DNA of 64,000 nt, from the NCBI RefSeq assembly GCF_012641265.1, contig NZ_JABAHZ010000010.1:62001-126000 (forward strand), written 5' to 3'. The DNA comes from Chitinophaga eiseniae. Lineage in GTDB: Bacteria; Bacteroidota; Bacteroidia; Chitinophagales; Chitinophagaceae. This document shows, one piece after another, positions 27,677-37,280 of this stretch. Position numbers and translations under genes: made by a program. The notes beneath the pieces are model-generated. The model ran no database searches and was not told the origin of the DNA. It worked only from the letters and a program-made list of their open reading frames with translations. Within the stretch, counting starts at the first letter, position 1. Each line of letters begins with the position of its first letter.

Positions 27677-29233
27677 ATGAAAAAGATTATCTATTCCATA
27701 TTAGTGGTACTAAGCCTCGCAGCAACGTCCTGCAAAAAGTTCCTTACCGAAAATGATCCCAATAATGTAACGCTGGGAGACTATTTCAAAACGGAAAATG
27801 ATTTTAACCTGGCTGTCAATGGCGCCTACAACCAGTTACGGGGGCTTTATAACAACAAGAGCGCCTGGACCATGGGCGAAATGCGCTCAGATAATACACA
27901 CTATGATTATAAATCTTCCGACCAGGCGGTAGCTACGGTGAACCGTTATGCAGTAGCCGATTTCCTGGATGATAAATATAACAACCAGACGCCACCCAAG
28001 TGGAATTCCGCTTATAATGCGATTTCCGCGGTGAATATTATCGTAGATCATATCAACGATATTAAGTTATCGGATGCCAGTCGCAACGCCATCCTGGGAC
28101 AGGTGAAATTTATCCGCGCCCTGGCTTATTTCGACCTGGTACGTTTTTACGGAGGCGTACCCATTTATGAGCATGCACCGCTGGGCCGCGAACAAACCTA
28201 TATTCCGCGTTCCACTGCCCAACAGGTGTATGACCTGATCATTGCAGATGCCACCGATGCAGCAGCAAAGCTGGGTGCGCCTGTATTCCCGCAAACCGGC
28301 CGTGCTACCAAAGGCGCCGCTTTAACCCTGCTGGGTGATGTGTACCTGACGCTAAAAAAATATGACCTGGCAGAAGCTGCCCTGAAACAAGTTACCGCCA
28401 TGGGGTATTCGCTGTACCAAAACTATGGCGATGCCTTTCAGCTCTCTAATAAAAACGGCCTCGAATCCGTGTTTGAAATCCAGTTCAATAGCGGGCTTGC
28501 CACCCCGCAGGCAAATACGGATGCATCGATCTATAATTTCCTGCCGCGCATGGTCAACACCACGGTAGTCACGGGCGTCAACTTCAACAGCGTAACCACC
28601 GTTGGAGGCTATAACACGCCCACACAAGACCTGATCGATGCCTATGAAGCAGGCGATCAGCGCCTCGATGCCTCCATCGCCATAGCGGAAGGCTCCTTTA
28701 ATGCCACCGACGATTTCACCGCTACTGCAGTAAAGTCAGCGGTGAATTACACGCCGGCGCCAGGCAAAGTCGGCCGCCCGTTTCCCAAAAAATTCCTCCA
28801 CACCCATACCATCGGTAACCAAACGAACGACAACTGGCCCGTGTACCGCTATTCGGAAGTGTTGTTGTTGCTCGCGGAAAGCCTCAACCAGCAAGGTAAG
28901 GCAGGCGAAGCCCTGCCTTACCTCAATGCGGTGAGGGAACGCGCCTTTGGTAATGCTTTGCATGATATCACTACCACCGACAAGACCAACCTGCAAGCCG
29001 TGTTGCTGAAAGAAAGAAGGGTGGAACTGGCCTTTGAAAATAAGCGCTGGCTCGACCTGGTGCGCACCGGCAATGCTATTACGGTAATGAATGCCTTTGG
29101 CGTGAAGCAGAAGGCGCAGTATAGTTACCTGCGCCCAGGCAGCTACAACGTAACCCAGGACAAACTATTGTTTCCGATACCCAATGCCGAAGTGCTGCTG
29201 AACGATAAACTCACACAAAACCCAGGATACTAA
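27677..29233 (+). CDS. SusD/RagB-type outer-membrane lipoprotein
   Basis: The lipoprotein signal ends in LAATSC with Cys at residue 19. The 518-residue protein has the SusD N-terminal phrase DYFKTENDFNLAVNGAYNQL and the helical TPR-like core (VKFIRALAYFDLVRFYGGVP). The C-terminal RagB/SusD closing motif is ELAFENKRWLDLVRTG, with NPGY at the end. It forms the glycan-binding lid on the SusC barrel encoded just upstream. A hairpin terminator lies about 50 bases after it, suggesting that the enzymes downstream are expressed at a lower level or from a separate start. Confidence 0.95.
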   Translation: MKKIIYSILVVLSLAATSCKKFLTENDPNNVTLGDYFKTENDFNLAVNGAYNQLRGLYNNKSAWTMGEMRSDNTHYDYKSSDQAVATVNRYAVADFLDDKYNNQTPPKWNSAYNAISAVNIIVDHINDIKLSDASRNAILGQVKFIRALAYFDLVRFYGGVPIYEHAPLGREQTYIPRSTAQQVYDLIIADATDAAAKLGAPVFPQTGRATKGAALTLLGDVYLTLKKYDLAEAALKQVTAMGYSLYQNYGDAFQLSNKNGLESVFEIQFNSGLATPQANTDASIYNFLPRMVNTTVVTGVNFNSVTTVGGYNTPTQDLIDAYEAGDQRLDASIAIAEGSFNATDDFTATAVKSAVNYTPAPGKVGRPFPKKFLHTHTIGNQTNDNWPVYRYSEVLLLLAESLNQQGKAGEALPYLNAVRERAFGNALHDITTTDKTNLQAVLLKERRVELAFENKRWLDLVRTGNAITVMNAFGVKQKAQYSYLRPGSYNVTQDKLLFPIPNAEVLLNDKLTQNPGY

Positions 29234-29280
29234 ATCCTTTAAACTCGCTTTACATAACAAGATGAAGCAATGATTTACAC

Positions 29281-29314
29281 CAAGTGGGGGATAGGCAAGT
29301 CCCCCCTTGTTTTT
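29281..29314 (+). terminator. Hairpin terminator after susD
   Basis: CAAGTGGGGGA pairs with TCCCCCCTTG (one bulged T) across an 8-base loop, followed by TTTTT. It separates the SusC/SusD pair from the lipoprotein and glycosidase genes. Confidence 0.75.
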
Positions 29315-29349
29315 ACAAAAAACTGCATCCATAACTAAAACGTACTATC

Positions 29350-30474
29350 ATGAAAAATGTCGTGATGAGGGCAGGTATTGCCCGCTTACGGTCAACCCGC
29401 ATTCAGTTAATAGTTTTTGCATGTAGCTTGTTTGCTGCCTCCTGTACACAACGGGCAGAACAACTACCCACTTTAGCCGGTACACCCGGAAATGGGACGG
29501 TAAAAACAACTACCTCCGCTACCACTGCCCCCACCTGTTGTTGGGTAGCCATCACCAACCAGGCCAACAGCAAAATTGAAGTATATGACCCGGCAGATGC
29601 TTCCTGGACTACGCCCAAGTGGAGCTGGATGCCCACCACCGCACTGTCGTACAACGCCACCAGCGAAATACCCCTGTGGGAATCCCCTACAGATATTAAG
29701 GTGAGAAATAACACCGTATTTGCCGGCACGGCGCAGGTGATCACGGCTACCTCTTACCGGCTGGCTACCATTGCCCGGTATACGGGCACGGGTACACGTG
29801 GTCAGAAATTGTGGGTAATGGGCTTCAATGATACTACGCGGCTCCATGCCATGGAAATACTGCCTGATGGCAACTGCGTGGTAGCCAGTGCCGGCGCCGC
29901 GTGGCCGCAGGGATGGATACGCATCTATTCTTCTTCACAGCCATCGCCCAATCATGGCGTTAACACCCAGTACTTTTTTACTTCTGTACATGCCGTGCTG
30001 TGGGACAACACCCACCAGGTATTGTGGGCGCTGGGCAATGAGTTGAGAAAATACGGTTACAATACAGCCAGATCGGGAGGTACCCTCGCCAATCCGAAAT
30101 TAGACTTACTCACTTCCTATACCGTGTTGCCTTCTCCCTGGGGACATGACCTGTCGGCCGATGTAAATAACCCCGATCAGCTGTTGCTATCCACCAATGA
30201 CAGCACTTATGTATTCCATATCTCTACCGGCACTTTCAGCCGCCTGCCGGGTGCTGCACAACAAGCCATGGTAAAAGGTATCAGCAGTCAACCGGGTCAG
30301 AACACCCTGGTGGAAACAGTGCCCAGCAATGCTTGTCCACTATATCCCGCCAATACCTGGTGCACTTCTGTAGTCAATTTTTACGACGCCACTACCGGCG
30401 CGGCTACAGGCTCCCGTACCGTGGGTGGCGCCGCCATCTATAAAGGAAAAACATTTGATCCAAACTACTATTGA
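29350..30474 (+). CDS. DUF6528-like beta-propeller lipoprotein (copy 1)
   Basis: The signal is long, with lipobox LFAASC (Cys at residue 32). After a Thr/Ser-rich linker the body is made of repeated beta units typical of a propeller, with KIEVYDPADASW, PKWSWMPTT, LHAMEILPDGNCVVASA, SVHAVLWDN and SPWGHDLSAD. I associate this pattern with DUF6528 proteins found beside glycan-uptake genes. The next gene encodes a clear paralogue. Placement after SusC/SusD and before two glycosidases suggests a surface glycan-binding role, which is inference. Confidence 0.72.
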   Translation: MKNVVMRAGIARLRSTRIQLIVFACSLFAASCTQRAEQLPTLAGTPGNGTVKTTTSATTAPTCCWVAITNQANSKIEVYDPADASWTTPKWSWMPTTALSYNATSEIPLWESPTDIKVRNNTVFAGTAQVITATSYRLATIARYTGTGTRGQKLWVMGFNDTTRLHAMEILPDGNCVVASAGAAWPQGWIRIYSSSQPSPNHGVNTQYFFTSVHAVLWDNTHQVLWALGNELRKYGYNTARSGGTLANPKLDLLTSYTVLPSPWGHDLSADVNNPDQLLLSTNDSTYVFHISTGTFSRLPGAAQQAMVKGISSQPGQNTLVETVPSNACPLYPANTWCTSVVNFYDATTGAATGSRTVGGAAIYKGKTFDPNYY

Positions 30475-30478
30475 TACG

Positions 30479-31534
30479 ATGAGGAGAATAATTTTTGCAG
30501 GCGCCCTGCTTGGCCTCGTGTTTTTTCAGATGGCCTGCAGTAAAAAGTCGGGCTCTTCCGATGGTCCAGATAATAACCCGCCAACAGTGCAGCCCCCGGT
30601 GTCTTATCCGGGGCTGCTGTTGGCGCTCACCAACGATAACAGCAAGCAGGTGGAGATTTACGATCCCACAGTGATCAACTGGAATACCAGCGAGGCAAAG
30701 AAATGGAGTTGGTCGCCCACCACCACGCAGGGATTTAGCACCGCCGAAATCAAAGCATTTGGAGGCGGTACCGATTTTAAAGTGAGGAGAATGAAAGCCT
30801 GGCAGGAGGCAGATTATGTGGCCATCAGCGACAATGGCATGGCTGCGGTGATCGCCTATCCTTCCGGGAAACGGGTATGGTCGAAAGTAATTAGTGGTAA
30901 CCTGCATTCCGCAGAACTGCTGCCCAATGGAAACGTAGCCCTGGCAGCCTCCGACGGTAACTGGATCCGGGTATACGCCTCTTCCCAGGGAGCAGATAAC
31001 AATACCTATGCAGAGTTTACCCTGGGCGCTGCACATGCGGTGTTATGGGATCCCGGTATTAACGGATTATGGGTGACCGGGCAGGACTTGTCCAACAATG
31101 CGCATATCCTCACCGCGCTGGTGGTGGGCGGAACAGATGCTTTGCCTGAACTAACAGAGCTGACACAATACCGCGTTACCTTACCTACTGCGTGGGGCCA
31201 TGAAGTAGGCGCGTATTACGGCAATAAAAATTTATTGTGGGTGACGACCAACGGCGGCGAATATGTGTTTAATAAAACTACTAAAACCTTTAGCGCCTCG
31301 CCTACCAACAATCTCACTTTTGTAAAAGGGATCGTGAATCAACCCAGCGGCCAGATTGTGCTGGTGCGGCCCGATGCCAATAAAAATCCCCGCCCGGAAG
31401 TGAGTTGCAACCTGAATGGCTGGTCTACCAGCACGATTGATTTTTATACCGCCGGCGGACAATGGCAAGGATCACGCATAGTAAATGGCGCCTGCTTCTA
31501 TAAAATAAAGATGGTTTACGATAATTACCAGTAA
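30479..31534 (+). CDS. DUF6528-like beta-propeller lipoprotein (copy 2)
   Basis: ATG 30479, four bases after the previous stop, gives a clean lipoprotein signal (MRRIIFAGALLGLVFFQMAC); an in-frame GTG at 30425 lies inside the previous gene. The 351-residue body repeats the pattern of copy 1: QVEIYDPTVINW, KWSWSPTT, LHSAELLPNGNVALAASDG, AAHAVLWDP and TAWGHEVGAY. The two are old tandem duplicates. Its stop overlaps the start of the GH20 gene by one base (TAATG), so translation is coupled to that enzyme. Confidence 0.75.
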   Translation: MRRIIFAGALLGLVFFQMACSKKSGSSDGPDNNPPTVQPPVSYPGLLLALTNDNSKQVEIYDPTVINWNTSEAKKWSWSPTTTQGFSTAEIKAFGGGTDFKVRRMKAWQEADYVAISDNGMAAVIAYPSGKRVWSKVISGNLHSAELLPNGNVALAASDGNWIRVYASSQGADNNTYAEFTLGAAHAVLWDPGINGLWVTGQDLSNNAHILTALVVGGTDALPELTELTQYRVTLPTAWGHEVGAYYGNKNLLWVTTNGGEYVFNKTTKTFSASPTNNLTFVKGIVNQPSGQIVLVRPDANKNPRPEVSCNLNGWSTSTIDFYTAGGQWQGSRIVNGACFYKIKMVYDNYQ

Positions 31535-33444
31535 TGTATTGGAAGAAATATATAACGATAGGAGTGGCCTTGCTGGGCTTTTGGGTTAATAACGGCATGG
31601 CCCAGAATATGGCATCAGCGCTGATCCCGGCGCCCCGTACTGTACATTTGGATACGGGCAATTTTGTTTTCAGTGCACAAACACTGATATGCGCGGATGT
31701 CGCGGAAGTGCGTACCGTACAGTTTTTTACGAACCATTTGCGGCGTAGCACCGGGTTGGATAACAAGGTAGCAACGCATACAGATAACAGCGGCCAGCCG
31801 GCGTTAGTGATTACCAACAAGGGCGCCGCACAACTACCGGAGGAAGAATACCGGCTCGAGGTAACGCCCACCCGTATTACCCTCACCAGCAAAGGCGCCG
31901 GCTTGTTTTATGGTATGCAAACCTTATTGCAACTGCTGCCGGTACAAACGAAAGATACTATTGCTATTCCGTGCATGCGCATAGAAGACGCGCCCCGCTT
32001 TGGTTACCGCGGATTGATGCTGGACGTATCCCGGCATTTTTTTACAATAGAAGAGATCAAAGACCTGCTCGACCTGATGGCAGCTTATAAGTTGAATCGT
32101 TTTCACTGGCACCTCACCGATGACCAGGGATGGCGACTCGAAATAAAGCGTTATCCTAAGTTGACCGAGGTAGGGGCCTGGCGTGTACCCCGCCTTGAGT
32201 TTGGCGATAAAACATTACCACCGCAACCCGGCGAAGCGGCCACCGATGGCGGTTTTTACACGCAGGAGCAAGTGAAGGAAATTATCCGCTACGCAGCCGA
32301 CAGGCACATCGACATCCTTCCCGAAATTGATGTACCCGGACATGCCATGGCCGCTATCGCTGCCTACCCGGAACTATGTGTAACGCGCAATCCGCACATT
32401 AAAGTGAATCCGGGTAGCAGCTTCGCCAAATGGTTCTCTACCGGAGGTTTTGAAATGTATGTCGATAATTCCCTGAACCCTACAGATGAAAAAGTTTATG
32501 AGTTCCTCAACAATGTATTTGAAGAAGTAGCGGTACTGTTCCCTTATCCCTATATCCATATCGGCGGTGATGAATGCTACAAAGGCTTTTGGGAGAAAGA
32601 TACCGCCGTATTGCATTTTATGAAACAACATCAGCTGCGCGATGCGCATGCGCTGCAAGGTTACTTCATTTCGCGATTGAATAAGATCATTCTCTCTAAG
32701 CACAAAAAAATGATTGCCTGGGATGAAGTGGCAGCCAGCAACCCGGACGGAAATTTTACGGTGATGAACCGCTTTGGAGAGAAGGGCGCCATTACACAAA
32801 CGAGGAGAGGCCTGGATATTATACTGGCGCCCGGCGGCAATGGTTTTTATTTCGACTATGCCCAAAGCCTTTCCGACCAGGAGCCTGCCAGTCATGGCGG
32901 CAATGCACCGGTATGTAAAACCTACCAGTATAACCCGGAGTACCCGGCCCTATCACAGGCGGATAAACAACATATCCTGGGCGTAGAGGCCTGTGTATGG
33001 ACCGAACATATCCCGGATGTATCCAAACTGCAATACATGCTGCTGCCACGTATGCTGGCCCTCGCGGAAACGGGCTGGTCGGCCGAAGCAGTGAAAAGTT
33101 ATCCGCGCTTTGCCGGTACGGCACTCCCGGTGCACTTGTCACGCTTCGACAAAACAGGCATCAATTACCGTGTGCCGGCTGTTTTTGATGATGCAGATAC
33201 CACCATCGTTACCGGTACTTTTAAATTGGCAATTGACCAACCACCGGTGCCCGGCGCTAAAATTTATTATACGTTGAACAACCGGCCGCCGGGCGATTAC
33301 GATCACCTGTATACGGAACCCGTTACCATCCGCATTCCTAAAGGGAAAGCCATCACGCTTAAAGCCATTGTGATTACCCCGGCAGGGCGCAGAAGCATCG
33401 TCACGCGCACCTTGCTGGATAATACTAAGCCATCTGGAAATTAA
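31534..33444 (+). CDS. GH20 beta-N-acetylhexosaminidase
   Basis: The 636-residue exported enzyme has a signal peptide ending in GMAQ. A GH20b N-terminal domain spans about 30-155. The GH20 TIM barrel has GYRGLMLDVSRHFF, RFHWHLTDDQGWRLEI and the catalytic Asp346-Glu347 pair in HIGGDECYKGFW. Family enzymes remove terminal N-acetylglucosamine or N-acetylgalactosamine by substrate-assisted catalysis. A C-terminal beta domain (about 550-636) resembles the chitobiase C-terminal type. It overlaps the preceding lipoprotein gene by one base and belongs to the glycan locus started at 24231. Confidence 0.93.
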   Translation: MYWKKYITIGVALLGFWVNNGMAQNMASALIPAPRTVHLDTGNFVFSAQTLICADVAEVRTVQFFTNHLRRSTGLDNKVATHTDNSGQPALVITNKGAAQLPEEEYRLEVTPTRITLTSKGAGLFYGMQTLLQLLPVQTKDTIAIPCMRIEDAPRFGYRGLMLDVSRHFFTIEEIKDLLDLMAAYKLNRFHWHLTDDQGWRLEIKRYPKLTEVGAWRVPRLEFGDKTLPPQPGEAATDGGFYTQEQVKEIIRYAADRHIDILPEIDVPGHAMAAIAAYPELCVTRNPHIKVNPGSSFAKWFSTGGFEMYVDNSLNPTDEKVYEFLNNVFEEVAVLFPYPYIHIGGDECYKGFWEKDTAVLHFMKQHQLRDAHALQGYFISRLNKIILSKHKKMIAWDEVAASNPDGNFTVMNRFGEKGAITQTRRGLDIILAPGGNGFYFDYAQSLSDQEPASHGGNAPVCKTYQYNPEYPALSQADKQHILGVEACVWTEHIPDVSKLQYMLLPRMLALAETGWSAEAVKSYPRFAGTALPVHLSRFDKTGINYRVPAVFDDADTTIVTGTFKLAIDQPPVPGAKIYYTLNNRPPGDYDHLYTEPVTIRIPKGKAITLKAIVITPAGRRSIVTRTLLDNTKPSGN

Positions 33445-33454
33445 GTTTCTTTTT

Positions 33455-36400
33455 ATGCAGCACATACGCCTCTTTCTTTTTCGCACGCTGATAGCCGCCC
33501 TGGTGTTGGTGACTATGCATGCAAATGCCCAACAGGAACGTTTCGATAAGGTGGCAGCGGGATTTAAAAAACCCGGTCGCGATTATGGTACGGTACCATT
33601 CTGGGTATGGAATACGAAGATTACTAAAACGTTGGTCGACTCCATGCTGAACGATTACCGGAAGAATGATTTCGGCGGCGTGATCATCCATGCGCGGCCG
33701 GGATTGATTACGGAGTACCTGTCAAAAGAGTGGTTCGACTTGTTCGACTACGCTGTACAGCAGGCAAAAAAGCTGGGACTCAACATCTGGATATACGATG
33801 AAAACTCCTACCCAACAGGCTTTGCCGGCGGATTGGTAGCGGATGAGATGCCGGAGGCCTATAACCAGGGACAGATGTTGTATATGGAAGAAGCAACACA
33901 GCTTCCCGTTGATCTATCGCCCTTTTTCCTGTTCCTGAAAGAACAGGATGGTGTTTATATAGATATCACCACTCATGTCAACGATGAATCCGGCAAGCAG
34001 GGACACTACCAGTTATTCCGGAAAGTGAATTACCAGAAATCCAACCGCGGCTCTGTGGCAGGCCCTATCGGCGTGTCGTATGTAGATTTGATGGCCAGGG
34101 GTGTTACCGATAAATTTATAGCCGTTACCTATAAGCCTTATGAAAAAATAGTGGGCCATGAATTTGGCAAAACAGTGAAAGGCGTGTTTTCCGATGAACC
34201 TACTATTATCAATGAAGGGCTGCATTCAGTGCGTTGGACGCCCGATTTATTTGATCGTTTTTCCCATACCTGGGGCTATGATCTCCGTTTACATCTGCCG
34301 TCGTTGTTTAAAGAGGTGGGCGACTGGAAACGGGTACGGCATAACTATTACCAGGTACTGTTAACGCTGTTTGTCGACCGGTGGGCCAAGCCTACCTATC
34401 ATTACATGGCGGCGCATCAGTTAACCGGCACCGGGCATTATTGGGAACATGGTTGGCCCAGCCCGTACCACGGGCCGGATAACATGGCCATGTATGCTTG
34501 GCAGCAAATGCCGGGCATCGACATGCTCTTCAACCAATACAACGAAGATAAACCGGTGCAGTTTGGTAATATCCGCGCAGTGCGTGAATTGGGGAGTGTG
34601 GCCAATCAATTGGGTAAAACCCGTACCCTGTCTGAAACGTATGGCGGAGGAGGCTGGGAGCTGACCTTTAAAGATATGAAACGCCTGGCCGACTGGGAAT
34701 TCGTGTTAGGGGTAAATTTCTTAAATCAGCATTTATCATTTTCTACGTTAACGGGTGCACGTAAATATGACTATCCGCCGAGTTTCTCTTACCATGAGCC
34801 CTGGTGGCCATACTACCGTTCCATGAATCACTATTATACGCGCTTGTCTTACCTGCTATCTAAAGGACAGCAGTACAACGATATCTTGGTACTGGAGCCT
34901 ACCACTTCCGCCTGGATGTACTATGCCAGGAACGGAGAAAATAAGCGTTTCTTCGATATCACGAAAGCCTTTAATGATTTTGTGACCATGATGCAGCGGG
35001 CGCACCTGGAATACGACCTGGGTTCAGAAAACATCATCAAAGATCAGGGAAGTGTGGCAGGAAAACGCTTTGTAATTGGTAAGCGGGCGTACCAATATGT
35101 AGTCATCCCACCGGGGATGGAGAATATGGACGGTGCTACGTTTCGCTTGCTGCAAAAATATATCGCTGCCGGTGGCAAGGTGGCGTATTTTGAGCAGGTA
35201 CAATTAATAGACGGGGCGCCAAACAAGGAACTGAATGCTATCCACCAAACGGTGAATGAGGTGAGCCGGTCTGCTTTACTGAACCAATTACACAACAACG
35301 GTTTTAGCATCGCTGCACTACGCGGTGACACAATTGGTGGCAACATTTATCATCAGCGTCGCCGGCTGGCCGATGGCGAATTGCTGTTGTTAACCAATGC
35401 CAGCATGACGGATGCCGCTGCCGGCAAAATTAATATGCCCGGCAATGATGTGCTGGCGCTGGACCTGTATACAGGGAGTATTCACCAGTACGACTATACG
35501 CCGCAGCCTAACGGGGTGGGTATTTCCTTCAACATCCCACCTGCCGGAAGCATGATGCTGTTTGTGGCGGATAAAAAACTACCCGGTTATAAGAAAGAAA
35601 TAACGCCTGCGCAATGGACTACGATAACGGCTTCGTCCACCACGGTGATCCGGCCTGCCAGCAATACGCTCACCATAGACTTTTGTGACCTGCAATTACA
35701 TCGGCCAGACTCCAGTTATAACCACCTGCATGTAGGAATGGCCTCCAATACGGCGTTTAAATACTTCGGTTTTACAGATGGGGTAGGCAATCCCTGGAAC
35801 AACCGTACCCAATACAGGGATGCAATTGTACGGCGTGATACGTTTTCTACCGGTACCGGCTATACGGCTACCTATCATTTTAAGATGCAGGCGGGCGTGG
35901 ATCCCCAGGACTTCAGGGCCGTGATAGAACATCCGGAGCTTTGGCAGCAGGTGAAAATTAACGGCATTACTATCCGGCAGGAACCCGGGCAGTGGTGGCT
36001 GGATCGCTCTTTTGGCGTGTACCCGATTGGCCGGTATGTAAAAGCCGGGGATAATGAGTTAGCCGTAACAGTATCACCAATGCGGGTATATGCGGAGATT
36101 GAGCCGGTATATATTTTGGGAGATTTTAACCTGGAAGCTGCCGCGCAAGGCTGGAACATCGTGGCGTCGCAGCCACTGCAACTCGGCTCCTGGCGTAGCC
36201 AGGGCTTGCCGTTATATGGGCAGGGGGTAACTTACACTAAAACGTTTACGGCTACACGGGGCGCATCCTACGCCATTGCGCTGGGACAATGGAAAGGCAC
36301 CGTGGCAGCGGTAAAAGTAAATGGCCGGTTGGCCGGTACTATTATAGCCGAACCCAATCGCCTGGAAATAAGCCCCTTCGTGAAAACCGGGGATAATAAA

Positions 36401-36589
36401 GTGGAAATCACCGTAATTGGCAGCCTTAAAAACCTGTTAGGACCCTTTTACAATAACCCAGCGCCAGGGTTAGTGGACCCTGGCAAATGGTACAATATCA
36501 AAGTACAGCCGCCGGGCAATGAGTTTGATTTGTATGATTATGGGTTGATGGAAGAGTTCGAGGTGCAAACCGCCTTATCAAGACCATAA
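33455..36589 (+). CDS. GH106-like glycoside hydrolase (putative alpha-L-rhamnosidase type)
   Basis: The 1044-residue exported protein has a signal peptide (cleavage near NANAQ, residue 26). The catalytic part matches the GH106-type pattern in VPFWVWNTKIT, GGVIIHARPGL with TEYLSKEWFD, WIYDENSYPTGFAGG, VFSDEPTI and SETYGGGGWE. The last 350 residues hold beta-sandwich modules like those of GH2/GH106 enzymes (VKINGITIRQEPGQWW, VKAGDNELAVTV). The N-terminal glycosidase assignment is firm at fold level; rhamnosidase specificity is not proven, since this family is broad. It is the last gene of the locus, with 236 non-coding bases after it. Confidence 0.78.
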   Translation: MQHIRLFLFRTLIAALVLVTMHANAQQERFDKVAAGFKKPGRDYGTVPFWVWNTKITKTLVDSMLNDYRKNDFGGVIIHARPGLITEYLSKEWFDLFDYAVQQAKKLGLNIWIYDENSYPTGFAGGLVADEMPEAYNQGQMLYMEEATQLPVDLSPFFLFLKEQDGVYIDITTHVNDESGKQGHYQLFRKVNYQKSNRGSVAGPIGVSYVDLMARGVTDKFIAVTYKPYEKIVGHEFGKTVKGVFSDEPTIINEGLHSVRWTPDLFDRFSHTWGYDLRLHLPSLFKEVGDWKRVRHNYYQVLLTLFVDRWAKPTYHYMAAHQLTGTGHYWEHGWPSPYHGPDNMAMYAWQQMPGIDMLFNQYNEDKPVQFGNIRAVRELGSVANQLGKTRTLSETYGGGGWELTFKDMKRLADWEFVLGVNFLNQHLSFSTLTGARKYDYPPSFSYHEPWWPYYRSMNHYYTRLSYLLSKGQQYNDILVLEPTTSAWMYYARNGENKRFFDITKAFNDFVTMMQRAHLEYDLGSENIIKDQGSVAGKRFVIGKRAYQYVVIPPGMENMDGATFRLLQKYIAAGGKVAYFEQVQLIDGAPNKELNAIHQTVNEVSRSALLNQLHNNGFSIAALRGDTIGGNIYHQRRRLADGELLLLTNASMTDAAAGKINMPGNDVLALDLYTGSIHQYDYTPQPNGVGISFNIPPAGSMMLFVADKKLPGYKKEITPAQWTTITASSTTVIRPASNTLTIDFCDLQLHRPDSSYNHLHVGMASNTAFKYFGFTDGVGNPWNNRTQYRDAIVRRDTFSTGTGYTATYHFKMQAGVDPQDFRAVIEHPELWQQVKINGITIRQEPGQWWLDRSFGVYPIGRYVKAGDNELAVTVSPMRVYAEIEPVYILGDFNLEAAAQGWNIVASQPLQLGSWRSQGLPLYGQGVTYTKTFTATRGASYAIALGQWKGTVAAVKVNGRLAGTIIAEPNRLEISPFVKTGDNKVEITVIGSLKNLLGPFYNNPAPGLVDPGKWYNIKVQPPGNEFDLYDYGLMEEFEVQTALSRP

Positions 36590-36693
36590 AGAGATCCTAC
36601 ACCATTTTCTACGCCATAGGTAATCGGGGATCCTATCCATATATGGTTTGGTGGAGGCGATAGCTAATTGGTATATAGTACTTTATACAAGTT

Positions 36694-36775
36694 TGTTAAC
36701 CCCCACATTGCAAATATTCCCCAAAGCATCCCAAATATAGATTTACCCTCAGCCAAATATGTGTTAACCTCCACA
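36694..36775. repeat. Direct repeat pair TGTTAACCYCCACA in leader of the peptide locus
   Basis: TGTTAACCCCCACA (36694-36707) and TGTTAACCTCCACA (36762-36775) differ at one base and lie 68 bases apart, in the 236-base gap before the first peptide gene. A -7-like box TACTTTTA at 36793-36800 follows the second repeat. Together they look like regulator sites above a promoter. The rest of 36590-36825 shows nothing clear. Confidence 0.5.
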
Positions 36776-36825
36776 GAGTCATAGCACCTGCCTACTTTTA
36801 CGACAGATAATAATAATTTAATCAC

Positions 36826-37005
36826 ATGAAAAAGTTAGAAAAACTCGCTACCAAAAAGGTAAGCTCCCCCGAAACAGTTAAAGGCGGTAGATTAATGTAA
36901 TTGGAACAATTTCTCGACGATGGTGGTGAAAGAACCACAGAAAATTGTCCTTCCTGGAACGGTCAGCATTATGTAACCGATACCCGCCAGGATCCCAAGA
37001 AGTAA
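36826..37005 (+). pseudogene. KGG-leader peptide precursor interrupted by TAA
   Basis: The frame opens with MKKLEKLATKKV and KGGRLM, a leader like that of the intact peptide at 37055 (MDKLQKLNAKKV, KGGRLALM). It meets TAA at 36898-36900, then stays open to a second TAA at 37003 with a plausible core (LEQFLDDGGERTTENC). Aligned to its neighbour without gaps, the stop falls exactly on a Leu codon TTA, so one base change explains it. Total length without the stop would be 58 residues against 61. It is either a dead copy or a 24-residue product. Confidence 0.7.
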
Positions 37006-37054
37006 TCACCCCAAATTGTAACCCAAAACCGTACACCCATTAAAATTTAAAAAA

Positions 37055-37240
37055 ATGGACAAGTTACAGAAACTGAATGCTAAGAAAGTAGAATCCCTGG
37101 AAACCATCAAAGGTGGTAGATTGGCTTTAATGGAAGAATCACTGGAAGATAGCGGTGAATCTGGCGGAACCACTGTTCACTCACCTACCCACTATTCAGG
37201 ACCAGACGTTTATCTGTGCGATCACAAACGTGATAAATAG
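37055..37240 (+). CDS. RiPP-type precursor peptide with KGG leader
   Basis: This is a 61-residue peptide with a short Lys-rich leader (MDKLQKLNAKKVESLETI) ending at KGG (residues 19-21). An acidic stretch (MEESLEDSGESGG) and a Thr/Ser/His/Asp-rich tail with one Cys (HYSGPDVYLCDHKRDK) follow. Leader style and the adjacent ATP-grasp ligase gene place it in the ribosomally made, ligase-modified peptides of Bacteroidota, close to the grasp-with-spasm type. Ring-forming donors (Thr, Ser, Lys) and acceptors (Asp, Glu) are both present. The modification itself is inference, and the ligase gene here is interrupted. Confidence 0.75.
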   Translation: MDKLQKLNAKKVESLETIKGGRLALMEESLEDSGESGGTTVHSPTHYSGPDVYLCDHKRDK

Positions 37241-37280
37241 CAAATTCCTTCTTCCGTTATTATAAGGAACGGAAATTACA

